From Thermospira aquatica (lineage in GTDB: Bacteria; Spirochaetota; Brevinematia; Brevinematales; Thermospiraceae), in contig NZ_CP073355.1 of NCBI RefSeq assembly GCF_023525255.1, forward strand, positions 682,001-746,000: a stretch of 64,000 bases of DNA. Direction: 5' to 3'. Position numbers and translations under genes: made by a program. The stretch's first letter is position 1, and each line of letters begins with the position of its first letter. Shown piece after piece: positions 44,770-53,223 of this stretch. The notes beneath the pieces were generated by a model, which did no database searches, had not been told where the DNA came from, and was given only the letters and a program-made list of their open reading frames with translations.

Positions 44770-46086
44770 CTGTCAAATAAATTAAAATGTCACCTTTTTA
44801 TTGAAATAGAAATGTCACTTTTTTATGCCGAAACTCTACGACCACAATCATCTATTTCAAAAAAGTTCAATTCAATATTTTTCTTAAAAATATGTATACT
44901 TCCATCAAGCCAGGTTTTTAAGATAACATTGTCCCCGGGTTTTATGGCTATAGGTTGTTTCTTTTCAATCTGGTATATTCTTTTAGAAAATTTTATTGTA
45001 TAATCTCTATAGACTTTGCACTCGGCCGTATAACAAACATAGTTCCTTAAGTCCTGATCAGGCATTAATGCAATATGAAAATCTTCATCCGACAGAGGTT
45101 TTTTACTAAATTTTCGGTTATTCTTTTCCCAGTAATATTCTTTCAAAAAACGATTGGCACTGTCAATATCCTTTATGTTTTTTAGTTTCATTTCTGCTAT
45201 TAACCTGTCCTGATGGATCCCATTCCATCTCTCTGCGCCCCTTTTGCCTGGGGACTATGGGCATATATCATTTCTATCCCCAGCCTATGGCAGACCTCTC
45301 CAAACTTTGTTAGAGGCAATTTCCCTGCAAGCTGTTCTTCTATGGTCGCTTCCCGTTTCGTATAGAACAGGCTTTTATAATCACAATAGATAGAATAAGG
45401 AATACCGTATTTCATTATCCAGTCAAACAAACATTGCAGCGCTACTTGTGTCGTTTCTCCTGTGTCGAAAAGACCGTAAGATGTGCCTGTAGCATCATCC
45501 ACCATATTCATCAGACAGACTTCTTTGCCTGTCCCAAACCAGTCGTGAATGCTGCCGTCCATTTGAATCATTTCTCCAAAATGCTCTTTTCTCGGCCTTC
45601 TGGTACGGTGTTTCGCAGTTTTTCTTATTTTCTTCCACAATCCTGTTTCCATCATCCATAAACGAAGCGTTGATGCTCCTATTTTTATATGATGTTCCTC
45701 ATAAAGCTTTTCAGCTATAAATGTCGGCTTAAAACCTTTATAATTATTCCGTACTATCTGCATAATTTTCTCTTTGATATCACTGCTAATTCTGTGATTC
45801 CCCGGTTTGCCTATTAATTTGTGATTGAGGGCTTCATCACCCTTTGATAAATATTCTTTAAAAATTCGAATAAGTTGCCTTCTGCAAATCCCCAGTATTA
45901 TTGCAGCATCTTTCTGCTTGATTTTCTTGTTCTTTACCATCTCCAGTATTTTTGCCCTCTTCTGTGCTTTAAATGTCATCGTTATCACCTCTCTCATCTG
46001 CAACCTCTCGTTTTTTTAGTTGCAGTATTTTAAAAGGTGACATTTCTATTTGCACAAAGTGTGACATTTTAAATTGTTTTCGACAG
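44770..46086 (-). mobile_element. Insertion sequence IS-B copy B (1317 bp, ISNCY/IS1202-like)
   Basis: Ends CTGTCAAATAAATT and AATTGTTTTCGACAG form imperfect terminal inverted repeats. Inside each end lie two AAATGTCAC-type motifs in tandem. No target duplication is obvious. It interrupts the reading frame of the IS256-like fragment at its left end, and its right end is 13 bp from an inverted-repeat block at 46100. Confidence 0.85.
44823..45979 (-). pseudogene. IS-B transposase copy B, frameshifted near the catalytic Glu
   Basis: From ATG 45979 (GAGAGGTGATAACG upstream) the frame encodes MTFKAQKRAKILEMVKNKKI, an HTH, MIQMDGSIHDWFGTGKE (first Asp), SIYCDYKSLFYTK (second Asp) and YAHSPQAKG. 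There the frame is lost within GGGGCGC (about 45236-45245), exactly where GRVE with the catalytic Glu is expected. The C-terminal 122 residues continue in another frame at 44823-45191. Copy A is broken at the same spot by a different indel. Confidence 0.88.
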
Positions 46087-46099
46087 GTCACCGCCGCTA

Positions 46100-46210
46100 G
46101 CGACGAAAAGCCATCAGCCGCAAATGCCTTCTTTTTCTCCTACGTCCTATTTCCTCTCTGCCCACCTGCCCCTGTGCCTCCGGCGCTTGGAGCATCGCTT
46201 GCGATGCTCC
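46100..46210. repeat. Left inverted-repeat block of a two-gene module
   Basis: Contains GCGACGAAAAGCCATCAGCC at 46100-46119, CCTCTCTGCCCACCTGCCC at 46153-46171, and a hairpin GGAGCATCGC-TT-GCGATGCTCC at 46189-46210. The first two occur as perfect reverse complements at 49405-49424 and 49353-49371 with the same 33-bp spacing, and the hairpin has a counterpart at 49297-49324. Confidence 0.75.
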
Positions 46211-46219
46211 AAGGCCACC

Positions 46220-46312
46220 TACACTGCGACAAGGTAATAGCTAATCTCCCTGTCAAAAGTCCTGTTACCTTATTACAGTTCTGATGGCTCAACCACTGCG
46301 ACATGGTAAGAG
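46220..46312. repeat. Three R1 repeats
   Basis: Minus copy ACTGCGACAAGGTAATAGC at 46220-46238, plus copy CCTGTTACCTTATTACAGT at 46261-46279 and minus copy ACTGCGACATGGTAAGAGA at 46294-46312, alternating in orientation. From 46313 to 46466 the gap is AT-rich without recognisable features. Confidence 0.75.
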
Positions 46313-46466
46313 ATCTCAATTTCATCACCAAACTTTCTCAGAAATACCCAAAAACTTTATTTTTATTTTAACTTCTTGCAATGTATAGAGTTATGCAATC
46401 CTACAAAAACATTCATATTTTTGTAAGTTCTTTTATGATATATAATTACGATATACGAGGCTAAAC

Positions 46467-46494
46467 TTGACAAATAAAAAAACTGTCGTAAAAT
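46467..46494 (+). promoter_or_regulatory. Putative promoter for the 46651-48908 gene pair
   Basis: TTGACA at 46467-46472 and TAAAAT at 46489-46494 are spaced by 16 bp. This leaves a leader of about 150 bases before the ATG. Confidence 0.5.
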
Positions 46495-46650
46495 CCCTTA
46501 AGAAAGGGAAAAAGGAAGGGAGCCTCTATTTTTTGGTAAATAGAAGTGAATGTTCAATAAACAAAAAGGAGGAGAAATACGACGAGGCAGGGAGGAAAAG
46601 GAAAAAATAGACGTGAAAATAGATTTTAAAGGAAAAAGGGGTAAGCCATA

Positions 46651-47820
46651 ATGAAATGGAAACGAAAGTGGAAGTATTTCACCAAAAAAGTGAAGGGGTA
46701 TTGGAAATGGTATCGGCTCACGGCTATCGTTACGCTGGTGAGTATGATAAACCTCTCTTGTTCGTTCCAATCCCCGGCCGTCTCTGTTGAGAAAGGGGAG
46801 ACTAAACCAGAGGCGGTGGTAATAGAGGTAAAGACGGAGCCATCGAGTATCACGGTCGAGACCAACGATACCTATTACGCTGTCCCGAGGGTAGAGATTG
46901 GTTCTCTTGAGATAAATACCAACCAGGTCCAAGAGACAAACGAAGCGCTGGTTATCCCAGAGAGCCTGCGTTCACGGGCGATGAATACCCTCTCCCAACC
47001 GCGCCTTATCAATGGTGAAGTGGTTGTTTTTGATTTGCCGACGAATACCTCTGAGTTCGATCGTACCTTGAACGAAAGGATTGCCGAACACATTACGGCT
47101 GCGGTAGGAAAGGATACTTAGAAACTCTCAAGGCAGATACTTGAGGGCGTAAATTTAGATGAAACAGTTGCAAAGCTTTCTCGTTACGTGAGTACCTCGA
47201 GTAATATTTCGGGGGAGGAGGTAAGTAACATCGTGAACGAAGTAGTTACAGTTCTCAGGAGTGAGGTGGCGTCCAAGAGCCATGTTGTAGGAGGAGAACT
47301 CCAGAGACATGCAGAGAGCGAAACAGAAGCCTTTCTCAACGAGGGAACAAGCAATATCCAGGTGGTGCAAGATCTTCATGAGGCCCTCGAGAGGGACGTG
47401 AGAGCCTATGACATGAGAGTGACATCTTCGGAGGCAGGGGGATCTCATAATAATCTTCCTATTTCTAAAGCACTTTCTTCAGGGGATACCGTTGTCAACA
47501 AGGAAGAGGCTACCGAATGGGTGATAAGTCACGCCAAGAGTGGGGACATCCTCTGGTGTGCTTATAACGACCCTATAAGCTCTGGGGTTCTATCGGGTCA
47601 TACGGGAACGTATTACTCCCAGGCAGGGGAAACACCCCAAGTTTTCACCACTATGGGACCAGGAGAAGGAAAAGAAGTAAAATTCCACTCTCTGGACAGG
47701 CATACTGAGAATAATGTTAAATCAGGGAAGCTCCTGGTAGTAGGAGGGAAAACTGCGGAAGTGGGGCGAGCTCAAGTTGAGGAGATGTATAGAGGGAGGA
47801 CGGTGGGGGGAGTACTATGA
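46651..47820 (+). pseudogene. Lipoprotein-like gene with in-frame amber codon; C-terminal permuted NlpC/P60-like domain
   Basis: One continuous frame of 390 codons is interrupted only by TAG at 47119-47121. The N-terminal piece (156 residues) has a membrane segment ending in the possible lipobox LSC (near residue 37), then a low-complexity Thr/Glu/Val-rich region. After the TAG the frame continues without further stops (KLSRQILEGVNLDETV onward) to 47820. The C-terminal part has SGDILWCAYNDP and SGHTGTYYSQAG, like the GDI...H-G-Y pattern of YiiX-type peptidases, but this is a weak match. It may be a nonsense mutation, readthrough, or two genes with a restart at GTG 47188. Its end overlaps the next gene by ATGA. 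Confidence 0.6.
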
Positions 47821-48908
47821 CCATCCGTAAGAATAGCGCCAGGGTAGGAATTGCCTTGCTCTTCCTTCTTATCATCGTTATCAACCTCGCGGGCTGTGCT
47901 GGGTGCTCGTTACTCGATGGGGAGGTAGAGCCTCTGGAGATGAAGCCCTTTGAACCCTTTTCTCTCAAGGAGCACATGCTCCTTTTCACAGAGACCGGCG
48001 ACGGCGGAAAAATAAATGTGATTGATACTGATACAGACGAGATTGTTCGGAGGATCGTCTTCAGGGAGAAGGATAGTGAATATGGCTATGCTGACTATGC
48101 CGTGAAGGCTGGCAGTAAGATAGCCGTGCTGGAGAGTGGGAGCCCTATTCGGGAGCCGAATTATATCTATATCGTCTATCCAGAACAGGTGAAGTGTAAG
48201 GTGATTGAGCTGGAAGAAGTCAATCCTTACTACATGGTATATAGTCCCTACAGCAAGAAGCTTCTTGTCCAACATGGGTTGGGGAGCTACCCCTCTTCGG
48301 TGATTGATATGGAGCACGATCGTTTGTACAAGACCTTTTTTCTTGAGAACTTCTTCTACCCTAAGGGTGGGGTGGGGGGTGATGGTCGCTTCTACGGGCA
48401 ATATGCCACAAGTTTTTTTGCTCCCTATCACATAGCGAGCCTGGATATTGAGACCAGAAAGATTACTATACTAGGGTCCAATCTTTCTGCAGGTGGTGGA
48501 AATAGTGGATGGAGTGACCATGAGTACCTTGCACTGGTTTGGGCGAGCAATTTCCTCTATGTCCCCGTACACGATTCCAAACAGATTAGGGTATATGATA
48601 CAACCACAGGGAAACTGAGCTATAGTATTGAGCCTACAAACAGCAAAGGCGAAGAACTTTTTCCACAAGGGGCTGTTTATTATTCACCCTCAAATTGGTT
48701 GATTGTGGGAGGTGATGAGGGAAAAGTGAATAGCTGCATTGCTATCATTGACCTCAATACCACCAATATGGTGGGGTATATCACCAACTACAAATCGAGG
48801 TTTAAGGTCAACAACCACAAGGTGTATGTGCTGGATAGTGGGGCCCATGCCATAGCGGTCTTTAGCCTGACAAATGGCTTTAAGCTCGTGAAAAAGATAT
48901 CGTATTGA
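47817..48908 (+). CDS. Lipoprotein with YncE-like beta-propeller
   Basis: A 363-residue protein. The signal peptide ends in LAGCAGC, a lipobox, so it is likely an envelope lipoprotein. The mature part contains repeated blade-like segments: GGKINVIDTDTDEIVRRIVF, KQIRVYDTTTGKLSYSIEP and SCIAIIDLNTTNMVGYI, as in YncE/PQQ-type seven-bladed propellers. No catalytic residues evident. ATGA overlap with the upstream gene indicates the two are made together, and both sit inside a pair of inverted repeats. Confidence 0.75.
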   Translation: MTIRKNSARVGIALLFLLIIVINLAGCAGCSLLDGEVEPLEMKPFEPFSLKEHMLLFTETGDGGKINVIDTDTDEIVRRIVFREKDSEYGYADYAVKAGSKIAVLESGSPIREPNYIYIVYPEQVKCKVIELEEVNPYYMVYSPYSKKLLVQHGLGSYPSSVIDMEHDRLYKTFFLENFFYPKGGVGGDGRFYGQYATSFFAPYHIASLDIETRKITILGSNLSAGGGNSGWSDHEYLALVWASNFLYVPVHDSKQIRVYDTTTGKLSYSIEPTNSKGEELFPQGAVYYSPSNWLIVGGDEGKVNSCIAIIDLNTTNMVGYITNYKSRFKVNNHKVYVLDSGAHAIAVFSLTNGFKLVKKISY

Positions 48909-49441
48909 GGGGGCTTGTTGCTATGCGCTGCCGCGCGGGCTGCAGGGGGCTTCAAACGCCAGCCCCCTCTCCCCTTTTTCTGTCTCTCCCCCTGGCCGTT
49001 TTCGACCAGTTTTACTACAAACGGAGCTCCCCGAAGAGACGACGGAGGCTTGTACCAGCCGACACGGAGGTCGGCACTTGAGGGGACTTGTTGCTATGCC
49101 CTCAAAGGGACGGCGTAGCGGCGCCCGGGTACCATGCCAAAGGCATAGTCGGGAGAAGCAAGCCGTCTCCCTAGGCTTCCGAAGCATGGAGGCAAGAGGG
49201 CAAAACCTTGCTAGTATGGTGTGCCTCCCAGGGTATGTCTTTCATCGTATACTTCCTACTTCCTGCCGGCGCAAAAGTGGCCGTTCGCACCCGCGGTGTG
49301 AGCATCGCGTAGCGATGCTCACACCGCCCTTTCTTATTTTGTCTCTCCCCCCGGGCAGGTGGGCAGAGAGGGTAATCAAACCACGCTACAAAACAAGCTC
49401 AAGAGGCTGATGGCTTTTCGTCGCGAGAGCAGCCACCCCAC
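48909..49441. other. GC-rich non-coding mosaic with direct and inverted repeats
   Basis: No supported gene. It has an imperfect direct repeat, TGAGGGGGCTTGTTGCTATGC at about 48906 and a version with one base changed at 49079-49099. It contains several hairpins, including GTGTGAGCATCGC-GTA-GCGATGCTCACAC at 49297-49324, and the right inverted-repeat block (49353-49371 and 49405-49424) matching 46100-46171. The base composition is clearly more GC-rich than the surroundings. Confidence 0.7.
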
Positions 49442-49596
49442 GGTCGCCGAGTAGCCCCGAAGGGGCATATCGAGGCGACCAGCAAGCGAAGCGTACCGAG
49501 GCGCGGTCACCGAGTAGCCCTGCAAGGGCGTATCGAGGCGTGGTCGCCGAGTAGTTCCGAAGGAACGTATCGAAGCGACTGCAACAAGGTAATAGC
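49442..49596. repeat. R2 palindromic repeat array abutting one R1 repeat
   Basis: R2 is a palindrome of about 37 bp: GTCGCCGAGTAG, a variable stem-loop such as CCCCGAAGGGGC, then GTATCGAGGCGAC. Full units are at 49442-49480, 49504-49541 and 49542-49579, with a partial one at 49481-49503. The last unit shares its ACT with an R1 copy (minus, 49578-49596). From 49597 to 49701 nothing else is evident. Confidence 0.88.
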
Positions 49597-49701
49597 CCCT
49601 TCCCCCCTCCCCCAAAAACACTCTTTTTCTCATCTGCCCAGGCGTCATTTATAAAACAAGACAAAAACTTTAAGCAATTTTATATAATTGCAGAGATGAT
49701 A

Positions 49702-49736
49702 TTGACAAATTTTTCATACCGGAGTATAATATACTC
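49702..49736 (+). promoter_or_regulatory. Consensus promoter with palindromic -10 region for the defence island
   Basis: TTGACA at 49702-49707 and TATAAT at 49725-49730, spaced by 17 bp. The -10 box lies in a perfect palindrome, GAGTATA-A-TATACTC, at 49722-49736, which could be an operator. The transcript would have an untranslated leader of about 200 bases before ATG 49938, with AGGGAG as ribosome site. Confidence 0.75.
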
Positions 49737-49937
49737 AATTCATAAAAAAGGGGGATAGAAAACGTCTCACAAGAGCAACAAGGAACTTCAGACAAACCCA
49801 CTCTCAAAAGACAAAATCCCCCAATCTCGCCTTGCACCAAACCGACGGAAAGCAGGCAAAGCTCCCCGTGAGCCGTCGAATGCTTTTTACCAATCACCGT
49901 GAAAATAACCATAAAACCATAAAAAGGCAGGGAGAAA

Positions 49938-52900
49938 ATGCACACCGATCTCTCGTTCATCACCAACGAACAAAAACAGAGCCTCAAAGAAAGGTTCAAT
50001 GTTCTCATTAAGGATACCGCTTTTTTCGACTGTCTCGTTGGCTATTTCTATCTCAGCGGATTTCATACTATCTATCCTGCCCTGGAAAAAACCGAAAAAA
50101 TCCGCATCCTCATCGGGATTGGCACCGATTCACGCACATTTCAGGCTCTCCAGGAAAAAGATTCTTTAAATCCTGAGTCTTCATCTTCTCCCCTCTCGCA
50201 TCCCGAGGTCAAAGGAAAAATAGAAACTCTTGTCAAAGAAGAAATGGAAAACTCCGAGGACACACGATCCATGGAAGAGGGGACAAAAAAATTCATCGAA
50301 TGGATAAATAGCGGAAAGCTTGAAATACGAGTCTACCCCTCACAAAAAATCCACGCCAAAATATACATCATGACCTTTCGAGAGGGGGATCGGGACACCG
50401 GGAGAGTGATCACCGGTTCAAGCAACTTTACCCAGAGCGGATTAGTAGACAACCTCGAATTCAATGTAGAACTCAAAAACCGAAGTGACTATGAGTTTTC
50501 CCGCCAGAAATTCGAAGAACTCTGGCAGAAAAGTGTTGACGTGAGTGAACGCTATGTTACCACTCTTAAAAACGAAACCTGGCTAAACCAGAACATCTCC
50601 CCCTATGAGCTGTACCTCAAATTTCTCTATGAATACTTCAAGGATCAGTTAAACCAGACAGGCGAAATTGACATGGACTACCTCCCACAAAACTTTAGAA
50701 AACTTGCCTACCAACAACAGGCCGTGCTCAATGCCAAAAAAATCCTCCTCGAATACGGTGGCGTTTTTATCTCCGATGTGGTTGGTCTGGGGAAAACCTA
50801 CATCGCGGCAATGCTTGCCAAACAATTTGACGACAGAACCCTCGTGATTGCTCCCCCTTTCCTGATAGATAAAGACAATCCCGGTTCCTGGTACAATGTG
50901 TTTGCATATTTCAATGTTTCTGCTGATTATGAATCCATCGGGAAACTGGATGATTTAAAAGATGAAAAAATAGAAAAATATAAAATATATAGAAACATCA
51001 TCATTGATGAAGCCCACCGTTTTCGCACAGAACAAACCATCACCTACGAAAATCTCGCCAAAATCTGCCGGGGGAAAAGGGTGATTCTCGTTACTGCAAC
51101 CCCTTACAACAATTCACCCAGAGATATTTTAAGCCTCATTAAACTCTTCCAAAATGCCAGAAAGAGCACCATCCCCAACGTTCCCGATCTGGAGTCGTTC
51201 TTTTCCAGACTTGAAAACAGATTAAAAAACCTGGACAGAAAAGAAAACTACACCCGGTATATTGCCACAGTAAAAGAAAACGCCAGGGAAATCCGCGACA
51301 GGATACTCAAATACCTGATGGTACGCCGAACCCGTTCGGAGATTGAGAAATACTTTAGCGAAGACCTGAAAGAACAGGGGCTCAAGTTTCCACGCGTGGA
51401 AAAACCCGTCCCCTTTTTCTATGAACTCAACGAAAAAGAAGACAAGATTTTCAACGAAACCATCCAGCTACTTGCCCGTAAGCTTACCTATGCTCGTTAC
51501 ACATCCATGCTGTATCACAAAGAAGAGATGGACGAGTTAACCAAACAGTCCCAGCGGAACATGGGAAGCTTTATGAAAATCCTTCTCGTTAAACGACTCG
51601 AGAGCAGTTTTTTCGCCTTCAAAAAATCCATAGAAAGATTCATCCACTCTTATGAAATGTTTTTGAGAGAATACGAAAAAGGCTCTGTCTATGTAAGCGC
51701 CAAACACATCAACAAAATCTTTGAGTTTCTCGAAGAAGGTGACGATAAGGCTATCGAAAAACTCCTCGAAGAAGGCAAAGCAGAAAAATATGACAGTAAA
51801 GATTTCAAAGAGGAACTCAAAAAAAACCTTGAAAACGACATCGCCATTCTGCGGAAAATCCAGGATCTCTGGCAGAATATCGACCGTGACCCCAAGCTTT
51901 TAAAATTCTTTAGCGAACTGGATAGCAACCCTGTGCTTCAAAACAACCACCTCCTTATTTTCACGGAATCCAAAGAAACCGCTCACTACCTCTACGAAAA
52001 TCTCAACAAAAAATATCCTGGAGCGGTGTTGTTGTTTACCGGGGATTCCAATAAATCCCTGAGAGAAAGGGTGATTGAAAACTTTGATGCCAACGCCATC
52101 CACAAAAAAGACACATACCGTATTTTGATAGCCACGGAAGTCCTTTCAGAAGGTGTCAACCTTCACCGCGCCAACGTTGTCATCAACTACGATATTCCAT
52201 GGAATCCAACCCGCATGATGCAGAGAGTGGGACGTATCAACCGCGTGGATACCCCTTTTGATACCATCTACACCTTTAACTTCTTCCCCACGACCCAGTC
52301 CAATGACCACATTAAACTCAGAGAAGCTGCTGAAACCAAAATCAACGCGTTTCTCACCCTTCTCGGAGGGGATGCAGAACTGTTGACCGAAGGCGAACCC
52401 ATTGGCTCCCATGAGCTTTTTGACCGCTTGACCTCACAAAAAACCCTCGAGGGCGATGAAGACTTGCAGGAAAGCGAACTCAAATACTTGAACATCATCA
52501 AAGACATCCGCCAAAAAGATCCTTACCTTTTTGACAGGATCAAAAAACTCCCCAAAAAAGCCAGAACAGCCAAAAAATACCCCGAGGAAGTACAAAAAGA
52601 TGCTCAGGACACCCCCAACCATAAAGAACTTCTCTTCTCCCCCACACAAAACGCCTGTATCACCTACTTCCGACGCGGGAAGCTCCAGAAGTTTTTCCTT
52701 GTAAAGAGTGGCGAGGAAACAGCTCGGGAGATCGATTTCATCACCGCTGCCCGTATCCTGGAAAGCACCCCCGACGAAAAAAAGATAACCCTTCCCGAGG
52801 AGAGATACGACATGCTGGACAAAAACAAGCAGGCTTTCCTGCAAGAGACCACCGAAGAAACAAGCGAACCCCAAAAGGGAGGCGGCCGAGATAGTGCTTA

Positions 52901-53210
52901 TGAAATCAGGCGAATCCTCAAAGCCTGCCTCCAAAACACCCAACAACTCACCGAAGAGCAAGAAGCTTACCTGAGAAAGGTGCTCGAACGGCTTGAGGAA
53001 GGCGCCATTATAAAATCAACCATCAAAAAAACCCTCCGCGCCCTCAACAACCTTTCCCAAGATGCTGAGAACCCCTTAACCGTGTTAAACGTTCTTCGAT
53101 CAAACATTTCAGACCATATTCTCAAAAACCACTACGCTGAAGAAAACGAAGACAAAGATTTGCCAAAGAAACGTGAAGTGATTCTCTCCCTGTATCTCAC
53201 CCACGAATAG
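49938..53210 (+). CDS. PLD-nuclease/SF2 helicase fusion of a restriction-type system
   Basis: A 1090-residue protein. The N-terminal domain is PLD-like: HAKIYIM near residue 138 and GSSNFTQSG near 158 form a single HxK-type site. The SNF2/DEAH helicase follows: Walker A DVVGLGKTYIAA near residue 281, IIDEAHRF near 355, LVTATPYNNS after it, and the second RecA domain with ILIATEVLSEGVNLHRANVV near 730 and QRVGRINR near 762. The C-terminal 250 residues are charged and helical. With the downstream methyltransferase it resembles helicase-nuclease/methylase defence modules (DISARM- or type I/III-like pairs), in which the translocating nuclease attacks unmodified DNA. The 13-bp gap indicates one operon. 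Confidence 0.88.
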   Translation: MHTDLSFITNEQKQSLKERFNVLIKDTAFFDCLVGYFYLSGFHTIYPALEKTEKIRILIGIGTDSRTFQALQEKDSLNPESSSSPLSHPEVKGKIETLVKEEMENSEDTRSMEEGTKKFIEWINSGKLEIRVYPSQKIHAKIYIMTFREGDRDTGRVITGSSNFTQSGLVDNLEFNVELKNRSDYEFSRQKFEELWQKSVDVSERYVTTLKNETWLNQNISPYELYLKFLYEYFKDQLNQTGEIDMDYLPQNFRKLAYQQQAVLNAKKILLEYGGVFISDVVGLGKTYIAAMLAKQFDDRTLVIAPPFLIDKDNPGSWYNVFAYFNVSADYESIGKLDDLKDEKIEKYKIYRNIIIDEAHRFRTEQTITYENLAKICRGKRVILVTATPYNNSPRDILSLIKLFQNARKSTIPNVPDLESFFSRLENRLKNLDRKENYTRYIATVKENAREIRDRILKYLMVRRTRSEIEKYFSEDLKEQGLKFPRVEKPVPFFYELNEKEDKIFNETIQLLARKLTYARYTSMLYHKEEMDELTKQSQRNMGSFMKILLVKRLESSFFAFKKSIERFIHSYEMFLREYEKGSVYVSAKHINKIFEFLEEGDDKAIEKLLEEGKAEKYDSKDFKEELKKNLENDIAILRKIQDLWQNIDRDPKLLKFFSELDSNPVLQNNHLLIFTESKETAHYLYENLNKKYPGAVLLFTGDSNKSLRERVIENFDANAIHKKDTYRILIATEVLSEGVNLHRANVVINYDIPWNPTRMMQRVGRINRVDTPFDTIYTFNFFPTTQSNDHIKLREAAETKINAFLTLLGGDAELLTEGEPIGSHELFDRLTSQKTLEGDEDLQESELKYLNIIKDIRQKDPYLFDRIKKLPKKARTAKKYPEEVQKDAQDTPNHKELLFSPTQNACITYFRRGKLQKFFLVKSGEETAREIDFITAARILESTPDEKKITLPEERYDMLDKNKQAFLQETTEETSEPQKGGGRDSAYEIRRILKACLQNTQQLTEEQEAYLRKVLERLEEGAIIKSTIKKTLRALNNLSQDAENPLTVLNVLRSNISDHILKNHYAEENEDKDLPKKREVILSLYLTHE

Positions 53211-53223
53211 AGAAGGAGGCTCC

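Noticed and set aside
48909-49424. Integron attC sites around a gene cassette
   Set aside because: The inverted blocks and hairpins suggested it, but I could not find paired GTTRRRY/RYYYAAC core sites or an integrase gene.
48915-49664. Several short open frames in the GC-rich gap
   Set aside because: They lie over hairpins and repeats on both strands, have biased composition typical of non-coding GC-rich DNA, and lack good ribosome sites.
52434-52961. Antisense open frame within the helicase gene
   Set aside because: Phe/Val-rich shadow of the Lys/Glu-rich C-terminal region of the helicase, with no supporting start signals.
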